Source: Pseudomonadota bacterium
Lineage (GTDB): Bacteria > Pseudomonadota > Alphaproteobacteria > Acetobacterales > Acetobacteraceae
Assembly (NCBI GenBank): GCA_021805565.1
Contig: JAJZFA010000015.1
Coordinates: 17,623 to 81,622, forward strand
Reading direction: 5' to 3'
Length of the DNA: 64,000 nucleotides
Part shown: piece by piece, positions 29,036 through 38,829 of the stretch
Layout: every line of letters starts with the position of its first letter
How positions within the stretch are numbered: position 1 is the stretch's first letter
Position numbers and translations under genes: made by a program
Notes under the pieces: generated by a model
The model's input: only the letters and a program-made list of their open reading frames with translations
What the model was told of the DNA's origin: nothing
Database searches by the model: none

Positions 29036-29281
29036 TCAGCGCGCGCGCGCCGAACCGATCGCCTTCACGACCGCGCCTACATTCTCGAACGATTCAACGT
29101 CGGCGATCCGGAATTTGATTCCATACTCGGCTTCGGCCGCAACGATGAAATTGATATAACTGAACGAATCCCAGTCCGGCACATCCGCCCGCAGCGTATC
29201 CATGGTTAGTTCGATCGTGTCGTCCCCGAGCACGTCGCGGAGGATTTGCGTGAGGCCGGTTAGAATATCCTGCTCGTTCAT
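29036..29281 (-). CDS. Acyl carrier protein (DltC-like)
   Basis: An 81-aa acidic helical protein with the phosphopantetheine site DSF at Ser39 (WDSFSYINFIV). The size and the DSF motif fit discrete acyl or D-alanyl carrier proteins rather than the fatty-acid AcpP, which has DSL. It is first in an operon with the MBOAT and SGNH-like genes. It presumably delivers an acyl group to the MBOAT protein. No loading ligase is adjacent. Confidence 0.85.
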   Translation of the reverse strand: MNEQDILTGLTQILRDVLGDDTIELTMDTLRADVPDWDSFSYINFIVAAEAEYGIKFRIADVESFENVGAVVKAIGSARAR

Positions 29282-29347
29282 ACCGCTAGCGATCCTGTGC
29301 GTCCGATGCGACGGTTTGATGCCACACGGGGTCGTGAATTCGCAAGA

Positions 29348-30163
29348 TCAAACCGCCGGCATCGCCTGGGACAGCCGGCCGCCGGCGCGAACCGGTTCGA
29401 TCCGGGTCGCCAGGCCTGTCGCATCGTCGGTCTCGGCGAACACGCCGCAGACGGTTGCCTCGCCCTCGGCCGGACCGAGTTTTTCGCCCGGCATTTTGCG
29501 CCAGAAGCGAAGCGTCGCGCCGTTCTTTGTCATGCCGATGACGCTGTCGTAATCGCCGCACATTCCGGCATCCGACTGATACGCGGTGCCGCCCGGCAGG
29601 ATTTGCGCGTCCGCCGTCGGGCAGTGGGTGTGAGTGCCCACGACCAGCGACATCTGCCCGTCGAAAATATGACCATAAGCCATTTTCTCGCTGGTGGCCT
29701 CGCCATGAAAGTCCGCGACGATCGCCTGCACCGAAGCCCCCAGCCGGTACCGAGCCAAAACCTCCGCGGTGCCGCGGAACGGGCAATCCATCGGGTCCAT
29801 GTACAGCCGCCCCATCGCCTGTAGTACCAGCGCCTTGCGGCCGTCCGGCAGCGCGACCAGCACCGAACCGCTGCCCGGCGTGCCGGCCGGGTAATTCAGC
29901 GGGCGCAGCAGGCGAGGGGTTTCGGCGATATAAGGAATGATCTCTTTCCGGTCCCAGGCATGGTTCCCCAGGGTGATCACGTCCGAGCCGGCGGCGAACA
30001 AGGCGCGCGCCATGTCTGGCGCCAGTCCAAACCCGTGCGAGGCGTTTTCCGCGTTGACGATCGCGAGGTCGATCCGCAATTCCTTCCGCAGCACCGGCAG
30101 CCGCGCAACCACGGCATCGCGGCCGGTGCGGCCCAGAACGTCGCCCAAAAACAGTATCCTCAC
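29348..30163 (-). CDS. TIGR00282 family metallophosphoesterase (YmdB-like)
   Basis: A 271-aa calcineurin-like phosphoesterase. The metal ligands appear in LGDVLGRTGRDAV, NAENASHGFGL, LGNHAWDRKE and VGTHTHCPTADAQ. YmdB-like members hydrolyse 2',3'-cyclic nucleotides. The gene starts within two bases of the stop of the formyl-THF cyclo-ligase gene, so the two are in one transcript. Confidence 0.92.
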   Translation of the reverse strand: MRILFLGDVLGRTGRDAVVARLPVLRKELRIDLAIVNAENASHGFGLAPDMARALFAAGSDVITLGNHAWDRKEIIPYIAETPRLLRPLNYPAGTPGSGSVLVALPDGRKALVLQAMGRLYMDPMDCPFRGTAEVLARYRLGASVQAIVADFHGEATSEKMAYGHIFDGQMSLVVGTHTHCPTADAQILPGGTAYQSDAGMCGDYDSVIGMTKNGATLRFWRKMPGEKLGPAEGEATVCGVFAETDDATGLATRIEPVRAGGRLSQAMPAV

Positions 30164-30164
30164 A

Positions 30165-30722
30165 TCAGCTCCCGCACCGGATCATGCCGTTCTCGGTCGC
30201 CACGGCATCCAGGCGCACGTCGTAAGGTCCGGCGGGCACCGCGTCCACCTGTTGCGCGGCGAAGGCGCACCCAAGCCGGAACCGGCCGGGCAGGGCGACC
30301 AGCGTCCGGTCGTAAAACCCACCGCCATAGCCAAGGCGCCCACCCGCCGCATCGAACGCAAGCAGCGGAATCAACAGCATATCCGGCTCCATCGCCGCTC
30401 CGTCCGGACGCATCGTGCCGAATCGTTCCGGCACCATTGTCGCGCCGGGGTGCCAGCGGCGGAAGGTCAGCCGTTCGCCAATTTTGGACGTAACGGGCAA
30501 AACGACGGGATGGCCGCGATCATGCAACGCAGCCAGCAGCGGCCGGATGTCGATTTCCGCGCCCATCGGCCAGTATCCGGCGACGACAGCCGACGGCGGC
30601 GGCGCGCAATCGCGCAATACACAAATGGTCAGTGCCTCCCCGGCCATCTGGGCGTCCCAATGCAGCCGGTTCGCCATCGCGATCGCGCGCGCCGCCCGTT
30701 TGGCCGCGCCGAGGTCGTTCAT
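30165..30722 (-). CDS. 5-formyltetrahydrofolate cyclo-ligase
   Basis: A 185-aa enzyme that converts 5-formyl-THF to methenyl-THF with ATP. The family blocks are LLIPLLAFDAAGGRLGYGGGFYDR, shown here only in part, and an N-terminal ADP-binding region. In many proteobacteria this gene follows zapA and 6S RNA, exactly as here, giving the conserved order zapA, ssrS, cyclo-ligase. Confidence 0.93.
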   Translation of the reverse strand: MNDLGAAKRAARAIAMANRLHWDAQMAGEALTICVLRDCAPPPSAVVAGYWPMGAEIDIRPLLAALHDRGHPVVLPVTSKIGERLTFRRWHPGATMVPERFGTMRPDGAAMEPDMLLIPLLAFDAAGGRLGYGGGFYDRTLVALPGRFRLGCAFAAQQVDAVPAGPYDVRLDAVATENGMIRCGS

Positions 30723-30740
30723 CGAACGGGAAAAATCATG

Positions 30741-30898
30741 TGCGGAGCCACCATGGCCGTTGGCGTGTCATCCTCCCAGAGCCTGCTTGTGCAGGTGGGT
30801 GCCAGATACCGGGACCAGGATCCCGACAGCGCCAGCTCCCTAGGGAGATGCTTACTGGCCCTGGGGATGAGCTACCTGACGCACCGGGTAGCCCCGCA
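30741..30898 (-). ncRNA. ssrS: 6S RNA
   Basis: On the minus strand, the stretch between zapA and the cyclo-ligase gene folds as a long imperfect rod. The outer 12-bp stem pairs 30887-30898 with 30741-30752 (two G-U pairs). A second stem pairs 30857-30869 with 30769-30783, imperfectly. The length of about 158 nt and the zapA neighbour fit 6S RNA, which binds the housekeeping sigma-70 RNA polymerase. Exact ends are estimates. Confidence 0.8.
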
Positions 30899-30906
30899 TC
30901 TTAGAT

Positions 30907-31233
30907 TTAGGGATGTTCAAGCCCATCGGCAATGTCTTCCGCGCGTTTTGCCATACGGTGGAGCTTCCGGCTCAGTTTGGCGTCGGGCCGAACGGGGGCG
31001 CCGATGGCCGCCTCGGCCGCTTCAAGCCTGCCGCGCAGCTCCGAAATATCGTCCGCCATCAGCAGCGCCGCCATCACCAGCATTCGGGCCTCGCCGCTCG
31101 GTCCGGCGGCAAGCCGCACGCCGTCGATGCGGCGGTTGACCTCCTCGCCCATCGCTTCAAGCTGCGATTCCTCGCCGTCCTGGCACCCCAGCGTGTAGGC
31201 ATAACCGTTGATGCGAAGCGTGACCTGCGCCAT
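30907..31233 (-). CDS. zapA: Cell division protein ZapA
   Basis: A 108-aa FtsZ-associated protein. The N-terminal MAQVTLRINGYAYTLGCQDGEE is the ZapA beta-hairpin, and EEVNRRIDG with ARMLVMAALLMADDIS forms the helix leading to a C-terminal coiled coil. It bundles FtsZ filaments at mid-cell. It is downstream of a small coiled-coil gene and upstream of 6S RNA. Confidence 0.9.
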   Translation of the reverse strand: MAQVTLRINGYAYTLGCQDGEESQLEAMGEEVNRRIDGVRLAAGPSGEARMLVMAALLMADDISELRGRLEAAEAAIGAPVRPDAKLSRKLHRMAKRAEDIADGLEHP

Positions 31234-31252
31234 CCCGCTGTTCTCCCGTGGT

Positions 31253-31468
31253 TTATTCCGTTTTGCCGAGTGCGGCTCGCAGCCGGCCGATCAGCGAATC
31301 GAGCCGTTCGGCGATTTCGGGCAGCGACAGGCCGGAATCGGACGGTTCGGCTTGTACCGGCGCGGGTTTCGCCGCCGCCAGACTGGCGATCCGCTCCAGC
31401 GCCGCCTCCAGCCGATCGGCCGCCGCGTCCGGATCCTCGGGCTGCTCCGTCATGTCCGCCTCTGTCAT
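31253..31468 (-). CDS. Small hypothetical protein upstream of zapA
   Basis: A 71-aa, Ala/Glu-rich and probably helical protein (AADRLEAALERIASL, ERLDSLIGRLRAAL) with heptad-like spacing. It ends 19 bp before zapA on the same strand. A second in-frame ATG at 31453 has AGAGG closer to it and may be the true start. Small coiled-coil genes often precede zapA in alphaproteobacteria; I cannot name this one. Confidence 0.7.
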   Translation of the reverse strand: MTEADMTEQPEDPDAAADRLEAALERIASLAAAKPAPVQAEPSDSGLSLPEIAERLDSLIGRLRAALGKTE

Positions 31469-31523
31469 ACGCTGTGGTGATGCCGCTTGAACCGAACGCG
31501 GTCAACAGGTTGAACACCGGTCC

Positions 31524-31934
31524 ATGATTGTATATCCGGCTACGGTCGTCCATGGGGTGGCGGATGCGGTGGCGGCAATGGCGCCTGGCCTGCCGGTTAC
31601 CCTGCTGTCGGCGCCCGGTGCGGCGCTGTTCGCCGGATCCACCTGGTGGCGCGATTGTGTGGCCGAGGCGCGCGCGCGCTGTCCAGATACCCCGGCCGCC
31701 GACGTTCTGGATTGTGCCGATGCGTCCGGCCTGGCGATGGGGGCGTTGCGTGACGGGGTTTGCCGCCTGGTGCTGTGGCCGGACGCGACGAACTGGGCCG
31801 CGGTCGCGGCCATCGCCGCACGTCAGGGCGGCTTTGTCCTGCCTCACGCCCCGCCAGCCCTGGATATGTCCCAGCGGAACGCCCGCCGGCGCCTTCACGG
31901 CTGGTTGCGCGGGTCCGCGGTCTCCGGCGGGTGA
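31524..31934 (+). CDS. Hypothetical protein
   Basis: A 136-aa protein without a signal peptide. It has alternating hydrophobic beta and alpha segments (MIVYPATVVHGVADAV, LPVTLLSAPGAALFAGS) and an Arg-rich C terminus. It is divergent from the zapA group and ends 71 bp before the aldolase start. I do not recognise a family. It reads like a real gene because codon use matches its neighbours and no overlapping alternative exists. Confidence 0.65.
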   Translation: MIVYPATVVHGVADAVAAMAPGLPVTLLSAPGAALFAGSTWWRDCVAEARARCPDTPAADVLDCADASGLAMGALRDGVCRLVLWPDATNWAAVAAIAARQGGFVLPHAPPALDMSQRNARRRLHGWLRGSAVSGG

Positions 31935-32005
31935 CAGCAGGCCCTGCCTGGGCTAGTAGCGGCCCGGCGGAAACCGGGACACCACCCAGGAAAGGATCGG
32001 CTGCG

Positions 32006-32920
32006 ATGCGCGTCACCCAAAAGGTTAAGAAAATTCTCGGCTGGTATGAAGGCGACAACCCCGGCGTAAAGGCCAATCTGGCCCGCATCCTGTCCACCGG
32101 GAAGCTGGGCGGCACCGGCAAGGTGCTGATCCTTCCCGTCGATCAGGGCTTCGAACATGGCCCGGCGCGCAGCTTCGCGCCAAATCCGCCCGCGTACGAT
32201 CCGCATTACCACTACGAACTGGCGATCGAGGCCGGCCTGAGCGCCTACGCCGCGCCGCTGGGCATGATCGCTCAGGGTGCTGACACCTTCGCCGGCCAGA
32301 TCCCGACGATCTTGAAGTGCAACAGCTCCAACAGCCTGGCCACCAACAAGGATCAGGCCGTTACCGCCGGCGTCAAGGATGCCCTGCGGCTCGGCTGTTC
32401 GGCGATCGGGTTCACCATCTATCCCGGCAGCGAATTCGCGTTCGCCCAGATGGAAGAACTCCGGGAACTGACGCTGGAGGCAAAAGACGCCGGTCTCGCG
32501 GTCGTAACCTGGAGCTACCCGCGCGGCCCGAACCTGGACAAGGCCGCCGAAACCGCCCTGGATATTTGCGCCTATGCCGCGCAGATGGCGGCGCTGCTGG
32601 GGGCCAACATCATCAAGGTGAAGCCCCCAACGGCGGTGGTCAGCCTGGAGGCCGCGAAAAAATCGTATGAGAAGATCGACGGCTCGACCATGGCCAAGCG
32701 CGTCGAACACGTGATGCAGGCGTCGTTCGCCGGCAAGCGGGTGGTGGTGTTCTCCGGTGGCGAGGCGAAGGATACCGAGGGTCTGTATGCAGACATTCGC
32801 GGCATTCGCGACGGCGGCGGCCACGGCAGCATCATCGGCCGCAACACGTTCCAGCGGCCGAAAGCGCAGGCCTTGGAAATGCTGAACAAAATCATCGATA
32901 TCTACCTCAACAAGGCCTGA
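32006..32920 (+). CDS. Class I fructose-bisphosphate aldolase (FbaB/DhnA type)
   Basis: A 304-aa Schiff-base aldolase that splits or makes fructose-1,6-bisphosphate. The conserved blocks [21 protein letters not shown] (with the expected lysine) and VFSGGEAKD are visible, and the phosphate loop is [11 protein letters not shown]. The ATG at 32006 has AGGAAAGG upstream; the frame is open from 31760 but overlaps the previous gene. The thiE gene follows six bases later. Confidence 0.93.
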   Translation: MRVTQKVKKILGWYEGDNPGVKANLARILSTGKLGGTGKVLILPVDQGFEHGPARSFAPNPPAYDPHYHYELAIEAGLSAYAAPLGMIAQGADTFAGQIPTILKCNSSNSLATNKDQAVTAGVKDALRLGCSAIGFTIYPGSEFAFAQMEELRELTLEAKDAGLAVVTWSYPRGPNLDKAAETALDICAYAAQMAALLGANIIKVKPPTAVVSLEAAKKSYEKIDGSTMAKRVEHVMQASFAGKRVVVFSGGEAKDTEGLYADIRGIRDGGGHGSIIGRNTFQRPKAQALEMLNKIIDIYLNKA

Positions 32921-32925
32921 TTGCC

Positions 32926-33579
32926 GTGGCGTCCGGGGATCGCGGCGGCCACGATGGCTGCCGCGTCTATCTGATCACGCCGCCTGCCTTCGATCCGGCG
33001 CCATTCGCCGGCCTGCTGGCGGCGGCGCTTGACGCGGGCGACGTGGCGGCGGTGCAGCTTCGGTTGAAGGATGCAGACGACGATGTCTGGCGCCGGACGA
33101 TCGATGTGCTGCGGCCTGTCTGCCAGTCGCGCGGCGTGGCGTTTCTGCTGAACGACCGGGCCGATCTGGTGCGGAGCACCGGCTGCGACGGCGCCCATGT
33201 CGGGCAGGACGATATGCCGGCCCAGCAGGCCCGGAAGCTTCTGGGGCCGGACCTTATGCTGGGCGTTACCTGCAAGGGCAGCCGCGATCTGGCGATGCAG
33301 GCGGGGGAAGACGGAGCCGATTACGTCGCGTTCGGCGCGTTTTTCCCATCCGCCACGAAAGCGGTGACGACGCTGCTGGACCCGGAAATCCTGCAATGGT
33401 GGTCGGAGATGATGGAACTGCCGTGTTGCGCGATCGGTGGAATCGGGGCGGACAATTGCACACCGCTGGTCCGCGCGGGCGCGGATTTCCTGGCGGTCGT
33501 GGGCAGTGTCTGGAACCATCCGGACGGACCGGCCGCCGGGATACAAGCCTTGAACGCCGCGATTCGGGCGGCAGACTAA
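32926..33579 (+). CDS. thiE: Thiamine-phosphate synthase
   Basis: A 217-aa TIM-barrel enzyme joining the thiazole and pyrimidine halves of thiamine. It has [12 protein letters not shown] with the family's Q-x-R-x-[11 protein letters not shown] and [15 protein letters not shown], and a phosphate loop at AIGGIGADN. The start is a GTG at 32926, just after the aldolase stop. GAFFPSATK corresponds to the substrate-binding GPxFPTxTK block. Confidence 0.92.
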   Translation: MASGDRGGHDGCRVYLITPPAFDPAPFAGLLAAALDAGDVAAVQLRLKDADDDVWRRTIDVLRPVCQSRGVAFLLNDRADLVRSTGCDGAHVGQDDMPAQQARKLLGPDLMLGVTCKGSRDLAMQAGEDGADYVAFGAFFPSATKAVTTLLDPEILQWWSEMMELPCCAIGGIGADNCTPLVRAGADFLAVVGSVWNHPDGPAAGIQALNAAIRAAD

Positions 33580-33660
33580 ACACTTGTTGAGGCATCGGTC
33601 ATCCCGGATCGCCGTGGCAGACATGCCAGTTGACCGCGTTAGGCTCCCCCGCCGGGGCGG

Positions 33661-34635
33661 TCAAAACCCCTCACGTGCGATATCCATGGCGAAATAAGTC
33701 ATAATCAAATCCGCTCCCGCGCGCTTGATCGCACCCAGGCTTTCCCGCACCACGCGATGTTCGTCGATCGCCCCGGCGGCGGCGGCGAACTTGATCATCG
33801 CGTATTCGCCGCTGACCTGATAAGCCGCCAGCGGCAGCAAACTGCGCTGGCGGATCCGCGTCAGCACGTCCAAATAAGGCATCGCCGGCTTCACCATCAG
33901 GATGTCGGCGCCTTCGGCCTCATCGCTGTCCGATTCCCGCAGCGCTTCCCGCCCGTTCATCGGATTCATCTGATAGGCCTTGCGATCCCCATCCAGATCG
34001 CATCCGGCGGCCAGCCGGAACGGTCCGTAAAATGCCGACGCGAACTTCGACGAATACGCCATGATCGGGATGTTCCCGAACCCATTGCCGTCCAGTGCCG
34101 ACCGGATCGCCATGACCTGCCCGTCCATCATCGACGATGGCGCGATCATGTCCGCCCCGGCCTCAGCCGCCACCACGGACTGTTTGCCCAGATTGTCGAT
34201 CGTATGGTCGTTATGCACATCGTTTCCGTGAATCACCCCGCAATGGCCGTGAGAGGTGTATTCGCAGAAACACGTGTCGGAGATCACCATGAGCTCCGGC
34301 GCGGCATCCTTCGCCCGCCTGATCATCCGGGCCAGCAGTCCGTCGCGGTGCCAGGAATCGCTGCCGGTGTCATCCTTGCGGTGGCTGACGCCGAACGTCA
34401 TCACCGCCTTGATTCCGGCCGCCGCGATTTCCTTCACCGCCGCGTCCAGCTTGCGCTCCGGTATCCGGAAAATCCCCGGCATGGAGTCAACCGGGGCGAA
34501 ATCGTCCAGATCTTCCTCCACGAAAATCGGATAAATCAGATCGTTCAGGGAAACCGTGTGTTCCTGTAACAAATCCCGCATCGCCGGGCTGGACCGCAGC
34601 CGGCGCAGACGCATCGTGGGGAAACTGGCGACCAT
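33661..34635 (-). CDS. hemB: Delta-aminolevulinic acid dehydratase (porphobilinogen synthase)
   Basis: A 324-aa enzyme that condenses two aminolevulinates to porphobilinogen in haem synthesis. [15 protein letters not shown] keeps the cysteines of a metal-binding active site. [16 protein letters not shown] and [13 protein letters not shown] contain the two active-site lysines. It is convergent with thiE, with 81 bp between. Confidence 0.96.
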   Translation of the reverse strand: MVASFPTMRLRRLRSSPAMRDLLQEHTVSLNDLIYPIFVEEDLDDFAPVDSMPGIFRIPERKLDAAVKEIAAAGIKAVMTFGVSHRKDDTGSDSWHRDGLLARMIRRAKDAAPELMVISDTCFCEYTSHGHCGVIHGNDVHNDHTIDNLGKQSVVAAEAGADMIAPSSMMDGQVMAIRSALDGNGFGNIPIMAYSSKFASAFYGPFRLAAGCDLDGDRKAYQMNPMNGREALRESDSDEAEGADILMVKPAMPYLDVLTRIRQRSLLPLAAYQVSGEYAMIKFAAAAGAIDEHRVVRESLGAIKRAGADLIMTYFAMDIAREGF

Positions 34636-34646
34636 CCCGGAAATCC

Positions 34647-35978
34647 TTACGCAAGCGGCGAGGGTTTCGGCCGCGTCCCATCCATAAACCGACTATAGCG
34701 GAAATGAACCGGATCGGCCACCGGTGACTCGCCCGTGACCAGTTCGGCCATCAGCCGCCCGGCAGCGGGGGCAATGCCGAAGCCATGTCCGGTAAAGCCG
34801 GTGGCGATGAAAAACCCAGGCAGCGCGTCCACGCCGGATATGACCGGAATACCGTCCGGCGTGACATCGATCATTCCACCCCAGGCTTCCGCGACTTGCA
34901 TACCGTGAAACACCGGGAACGCCTCGGTCACCTTCGCCCGGGCCTGCGCCAACATCGCCTTGTTCGGACGGGGATCCAGGATACGCACGGCCTCGAATGG
35001 GGACGGCCGGTCAAGCCGCCAGCGCGCCGGCTGTAACAGCGCGCGCACGAACGCGCCGCCGATCCGCACCCGCACGTCTTTCCGCCGCATGCGCATCGCC
35101 GGCAAAAAATCGCCCAGAAAGCGGAATGTGTCGGGAACCACGCTGGCAATGTTGCTGTTCCAGCTTGCCACCGTATAGCCGCCATCCAGCCGCTTGCGCA
35201 GACCGAAGCCGAACCCTCCGGCCGACGCTTCCGGCCCGCCCGGCAATGGGCCGGTGCGCATCGCCGATGCCAGCACCCGCAACTGCGGCAAACGAACGCC
35301 CAGTGGGCGGCAGAACAGCCGCGACCAGACGCCCCCGGCCAAAACGACCGAGTCGCACGCGATCGGGCCGCGCTCCGTCACCACGCCGGACACCCGGCCA
35401 CCCGTCGTCTCGATCCCCCGCACCGCGCACCCGGTCAGGATCGTCGCGCCCAGCCGGCGCGCCCCTTCGGCAATCGCCGGTGCCGCCCGAGCGGGTTCTG
35501 CCCGTCCATCGCTCGGGGTGGACAATCCCCCGGCCCAGGAACCGGCCAGTCCCGGCAAGACACGGTTCATCTGATCGCGCGTCAGCAACTGGCTATCCAA
35601 TCCGAAAGGTCTGCCGGCCGTCTCCAGCCAGGCCTCCCGCTTGTCCAGTTCCTGTCTTGTCCGGCACAGATAGACGATGCCGCTGCGGCGGAACCCGGTG
35701 TCGCCGCCGATCAGTGTGTCCATGTCCGGCCACAGCCGCAGCGCCTCGATCGCCAGCGGAATTTCGCGCGGATCGCGCCCCATTTTACGGCACCAGCCCC
35801 AATTGCGGCTGGACTGCTCGCCCGCGATTTCCCCCTTCTCGCACAGCACCACGGGAACGCCTTTACGGGCGAGGAAAAACGCGGTGCAGACGCCGACGAT
35901 TCCCCCGCCAATGACGACAACGCGCGTAGCCGCCGGCATGGCCGGGTCGGTCTGGACACGATCGACGGGAGGGGACAT
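34647..35978 (-). CDS. FAD-dependent oxidoreductase (DAO family)
   Basis: A 443-aa D-amino-acid oxidase-like protein with the dinucleotide-binding motif [21 protein letters not shown] near the N terminus and the C-terminal [10 protein letters not shown] and [16 protein letters not shown] block. It ends 11 bp before hemB on the same strand. The start at 35978 (ATG) is preferred over a TTG 12 bases earlier. Substrates in this family include amino acids, sarcosine and opines; this one is unknown. Confidence 0.87.
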   Translation of the reverse strand: MSPPVDRVQTDPAMPAATRVVVIGGGIVGVCTAFFLARKGVPVVLCEKGEIAGEQSSRNWGWCRKMGRDPREIPLAIEALRLWPDMDTLIGGDTGFRRSGIVYLCRTRQELDKREAWLETAGRPFGLDSQLLTRDQMNRVLPGLAGSWAGGLSTPSDGRAEPARAAPAIAEGARRLGATILTGCAVRGIETTGGRVSGVVTERGPIACDSVVLAGGVWSRLFCRPLGVRLPQLRVLASAMRTGPLPGGPEASAGGFGFGLRKRLDGGYTVASWNSNIASVVPDTFRFLGDFLPAMRMRRKDVRVRIGGAFVRALLQPARWRLDRPSPFEAVRILDPRPNKAMLAQARAKVTEAFPVFHGMQVAEAWGGMIDVTPDGIPVISGVDALPGFFIATGFTGHGFGIAPAAGRLMAELVTGESPVADPVHFRYSRFMDGTRPKPSPLA

Positions 35979-36099
35979 GCGGGATTCCAAAAAACGTTAC
36001 AAAACCATGTGCGTAAGCGGCGCCTCACGCGGGCGTGATCGCGCCGGCCGCGTTGTGGCATGGCGAGACGGGCGGGCCTGTGCGAAGTCTGTCTTTCCC

Positions 36100-37551
36100 A
36101 TGTCATCCCTGTCGTCGCCTGGAGTTCGCTTCGCGGCTTTCGTGTCCCATCCTGAGCGATGGCCGATCCGGACGCACCGTGCTGCCGCGCCCGCGGCATG
36201 GATCGCCGGCATCGTGCTGGCGGCGGTGCTGACTGGGTGGCTGACAGATCGGGTTTTGGCTGCGGCGCTGATCGGCATCGCCGGTATGGTCGTCGCGGCG
36301 TGGTATGCGGTCAAGACGCTAAACGCCGCACGCGCCGCGGCCGGCCGGGCTGAACAGGACCGGGCGGCGATGGAGCAGACGCTGCGCCGGTCGCGGAAGA
36401 TGGAGGTGCTGGGCCGTCTGGCCGCGGGTGTCGCCCACGACTTCAACAATCACCTCACCGTCATCGCCAGCAATGTGGAACTGCTGGCACGCCGGCTCGA
36501 TGGACGGCAGGAACGGCTGCTGCGTCATACCGAGGCGGCACTGGAAGGCGTGCAGCGGGCTGCCGCGCTAACCGGGCATTTGCTGTCGCTGGCCAGCCAG
36601 TCCGCACCGGAACCGGAGGCGGTCGATGTCGATCGTTTGCTGAAGGGCCTGGCTGACCTGTTACATCGCACGCTCGGCGATCGCATCGGGCTACGCATTA
36701 TACCATCGGGCGAACCGTGGTTCGCCTGGGCCGACATCGGCCAGTTGGAAAACGCGGTGCTGTCGCTGACGGTGAATGCGCGCGACTGCGCCGGAGCCGG
36801 GACGAAGCTAACCGTTGCGGTGTCGAACGTCCGGCTCGATCAGGCGTTTCAGGTGGCTTACCCGGCGGCCGAACCGGGGGAATATATTCAGCTTTCCGTC
36901 AGCGACTCCGATGCTGAGCCAGTGGACCGCCAATTCGGCGTCGATTCCCACAGTGCCGACCTGTTCATGGCAAGGGCATTCGTGCGGGAGGCGGGGGGAT
37001 TTTTGTTGCGATCGGATCCGGCGTTCGGCGGGTTGGCGCTACAGCTATTTTTGCCGCGTTATGTGCCGCCCTCCCTGGCGTCCGCGAACGCGCACCGCAC
37101 CGGCGGCGGTGCGGCGACAATTTTGGTGGTGGAAGACGACGCCGGGGTGCGCGCCGCGTGTGCCGGTATCCTGCGAGACCTGGACTACACCGTGCTGGAG
37201 GCCCCCGATGCGATGGAGGCGTTCCGGCTGATCGCCGACCATGGCGGGATCGATCTGTTGTTCACCGATATCGGCCTGCCCGGCGGAGTCAGCGGCCGAA
37301 CCCTGGCCGACGCCGCCCGCTCGGCCGATACGGATATCCGGGTGCTGTTCACCACCGGATACGACCTGACCGAAGCGACGGATCGCGCCGGTATAGCCGT
37401 GCTGCGCAAGCCGTTCACTCCGGCACAACTGGCCGCGATGGTGCGGGATGTGCTGGCAGCCGAACGGTTGCCCGGTTACGCCGCCGTAACCGGGCCTGAC
37501 GGTCAGATCATTCCGGCAACAACTGATACATCTTCCCATCGAACCGGCTAA
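36100..37551 (+). CDS. Hybrid sensor histidine kinase with degenerate ATPase domain and receiver
   Basis: From the ATG at 36100 (an earlier one at 36007 is possible) the 483-aa protein has two membrane helices (residues about 32-75) and a HisKA helix with H-box His113 in GVAHDFNNHLTVI. A HATPase_c domain follows, then a receiver from about residue 340 with acidic pair EDD, phospho-acceptor Asp390 (FTDIGLP), Thr and Lys (LRKPF). The N box is present (LENAVLSLTVNARD). The G1, F and G2 boxes are not: where D-T-G-x-G-M and the FFTTK/GLGL region should be, the chain reads SDSDAEPVDRQFGVDSHSAD. It probably cannot bind ATP normally. Confidence 0.85.
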   Translation: MSSLSSPGVRFAAFVSHPERWPIRTHRAAAPAAWIAGIVLAAVLTGWLTDRVLAAALIGIAGMVVAAWYAVKTLNAARAAAGRAEQDRAAMEQTLRRSRKMEVLGRLAAGVAHDFNNHLTVIASNVELLARRLDGRQERLLRHTEAALEGVQRAAALTGHLLSLASQSAPEPEAVDVDRLLKGLADLLHRTLGDRIGLRIIPSGEPWFAWADIGQLENAVLSLTVNARDCAGAGTKLTVAVSNVRLDQAFQVAYPAAEPGEYIQLSVSDSDAEPVDRQFGVDSHSADLFMARAFVREAGGFLLRSDPAFGGLALQLFLPRYVPPSLASANAHRTGGGAATILVVEDDAGVRAACAGILRDLDYTVLEAPDAMEAFRLIADHGGIDLLFTDIGLPGGVSGRTLADAARSADTDIRVLFTTGYDLTEATDRAGIAVLRKPFTPAQLAAMVRDVLAAERLPGYAAVTGPDGQIIPATTDTSSHRTG

Positions 37552-38707
37552 GCCGCATGCTTTTCATCGGCCGGATATCGGTCGGCGTGGTGCCGATTTT
37601 GATCCCAGGCAACACCATCGGCAGGACCGTGGTGTCCGGAAGATTGGTCGCGGCTTTCATGATATTCTCCCGCGACAAATCGTTGCCGGCCTGTTTCAGA
37701 ACCACGACCAGGGCCTGCGCCATGGTATAGCCATAGGCCCATACGGGATTGTTCGGGTCGCTTTCCGGCGCGTATTTCGCCCGCCAGGCCTGAAATTCCT
37801 TCATCCCGGCATCGTCGGCCCAGGCCGGATCGGTGGGATCCTTTAAATACGCCGCGGTGATCACCCCGACCGATTTTTCTAGTCCGGCCGATTGCAGCGC
37901 CGGCTTCACCAGGGCGCCGTTGGAGTCGATCAGGTGCAGCGGGTGCCAGTCGATATCCGCCACCTTTCGGATCGACATGGCAGAGAATTTCGGCGTGCTG
38001 GCATCGAACAGAACGTCGGCGCCGGAGGCTTGCAGCGCCAATATTTGCGAATCGATGGTCGGGTCGGCAACCTCGTACGACAGGTTTTTGACCACCATTT
38101 TGTCGAACTTGTCGCCCAGCGCGTCCTTCAGGCCGCTGACGTAATCGCGGCCGAGGTCATCGTTTTGATAAAGGATGCCGATCTTACCGTCAGGCTTCGT
38201 CTTTAAGATATACCGTCCGAACATCTGTCCTTCCAGCCGGTAGCTGGGTTGGAACGGGATGCTCCACGGATAGGCCTTGGGATCGGTAACGAACATGGAC
38301 GCGCCGGAACCGAGCCAGATGTCGGGCACTTGTTTTTGGTTGTAATATTTGCGGATGGCGGCGTTGGGGGCTGTGCCGATCGTCTGGAACAGGATCGCCA
38401 CCTGATCGTCCTCGACGAGCCGGCGCACCACCTCGATCGACTTGGGCGGGCTGTAGCCGTCATCCAGCGCGATCAGGTTGAGCTTGCGGCCGTTGATGCC
38501 GCCTTGTTCGTTAATCATCTTGAAATAATCGGATTCGGCGGTGGAAATCTGGCCATATACGCTGGCCGGTCCGCTGAACGGCGCGCTCTGGCCAATCTTG
38601 ATTTCGGTGTCGGTGACGCCCACAACGGTTTTTTGCGCCGAAGCCGGCGACCCGAACAACGGCGACAACCCTAATACGGCCAAAGCCGCGCCACGCAATG
38701 TCTTCAT
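37508..38707 (-). CDS. Branched-chain amino-acid type ABC transporter substrate-binding protein
   Basis: A 399-aa periplasmic binding protein (Peripla_BP_6, LivK/LivJ-like). It has a signal peptide (KTLRGAALAVLGLSPLFGSPASA, cut before QK) and VGVTDTEIKIGQSAPFSGP, a typical N-terminal strand of the family. NEQGGINGRKLNLIALDDGYSP is also diagnostic in pattern. The ATG at 38707 has GGGGGAG nine bases upstream. Its 3' end overlaps the histidine kinase's 3' end by 44 bp in convergent orientation. No permease or ATPase genes are adjacent. Ligand unknown. Confidence 0.9.
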   Translation of the reverse strand: MKTLRGAALAVLGLSPLFGSPASAQKTVVGVTDTEIKIGQSAPFSGPASVYGQISTAESDYFKMINEQGGINGRKLNLIALDDGYSPPKSIEVVRRLVEDDQVAILFQTIGTAPNAAIRKYYNQKQVPDIWLGSGASMFVTDPKAYPWSIPFQPSYRLEGQMFGRYILKTKPDGKIGILYQNDDLGRDYVSGLKDALGDKFDKMVVKNLSYEVADPTIDSQILALQASGADVLFDASTPKFSAMSIRKVADIDWHPLHLIDSNGALVKPALQSAGLEKSVGVITAAYLKDPTDPAWADDAGMKEFQAWRAKYAPESDPNNPVWAYGYTMAQALVVVLKQAGNDLSRENIMKAATNLPDTTVLPMVLPGIKIGTTPTDIRPMKSMRLSRFDGKMYQLLPE

Positions 38708-38829
38708 GACGTTCGTCTCCCCCAAGTGATTTTACGGCACTTTGGGAGGGGTTGGGGTTCGGCACAAGGGGGGAGGCGCGGTTAATATCCGCCGCGCGGC
38801 ATGGCGGAGCAACTGGTGTGGATGGACCG

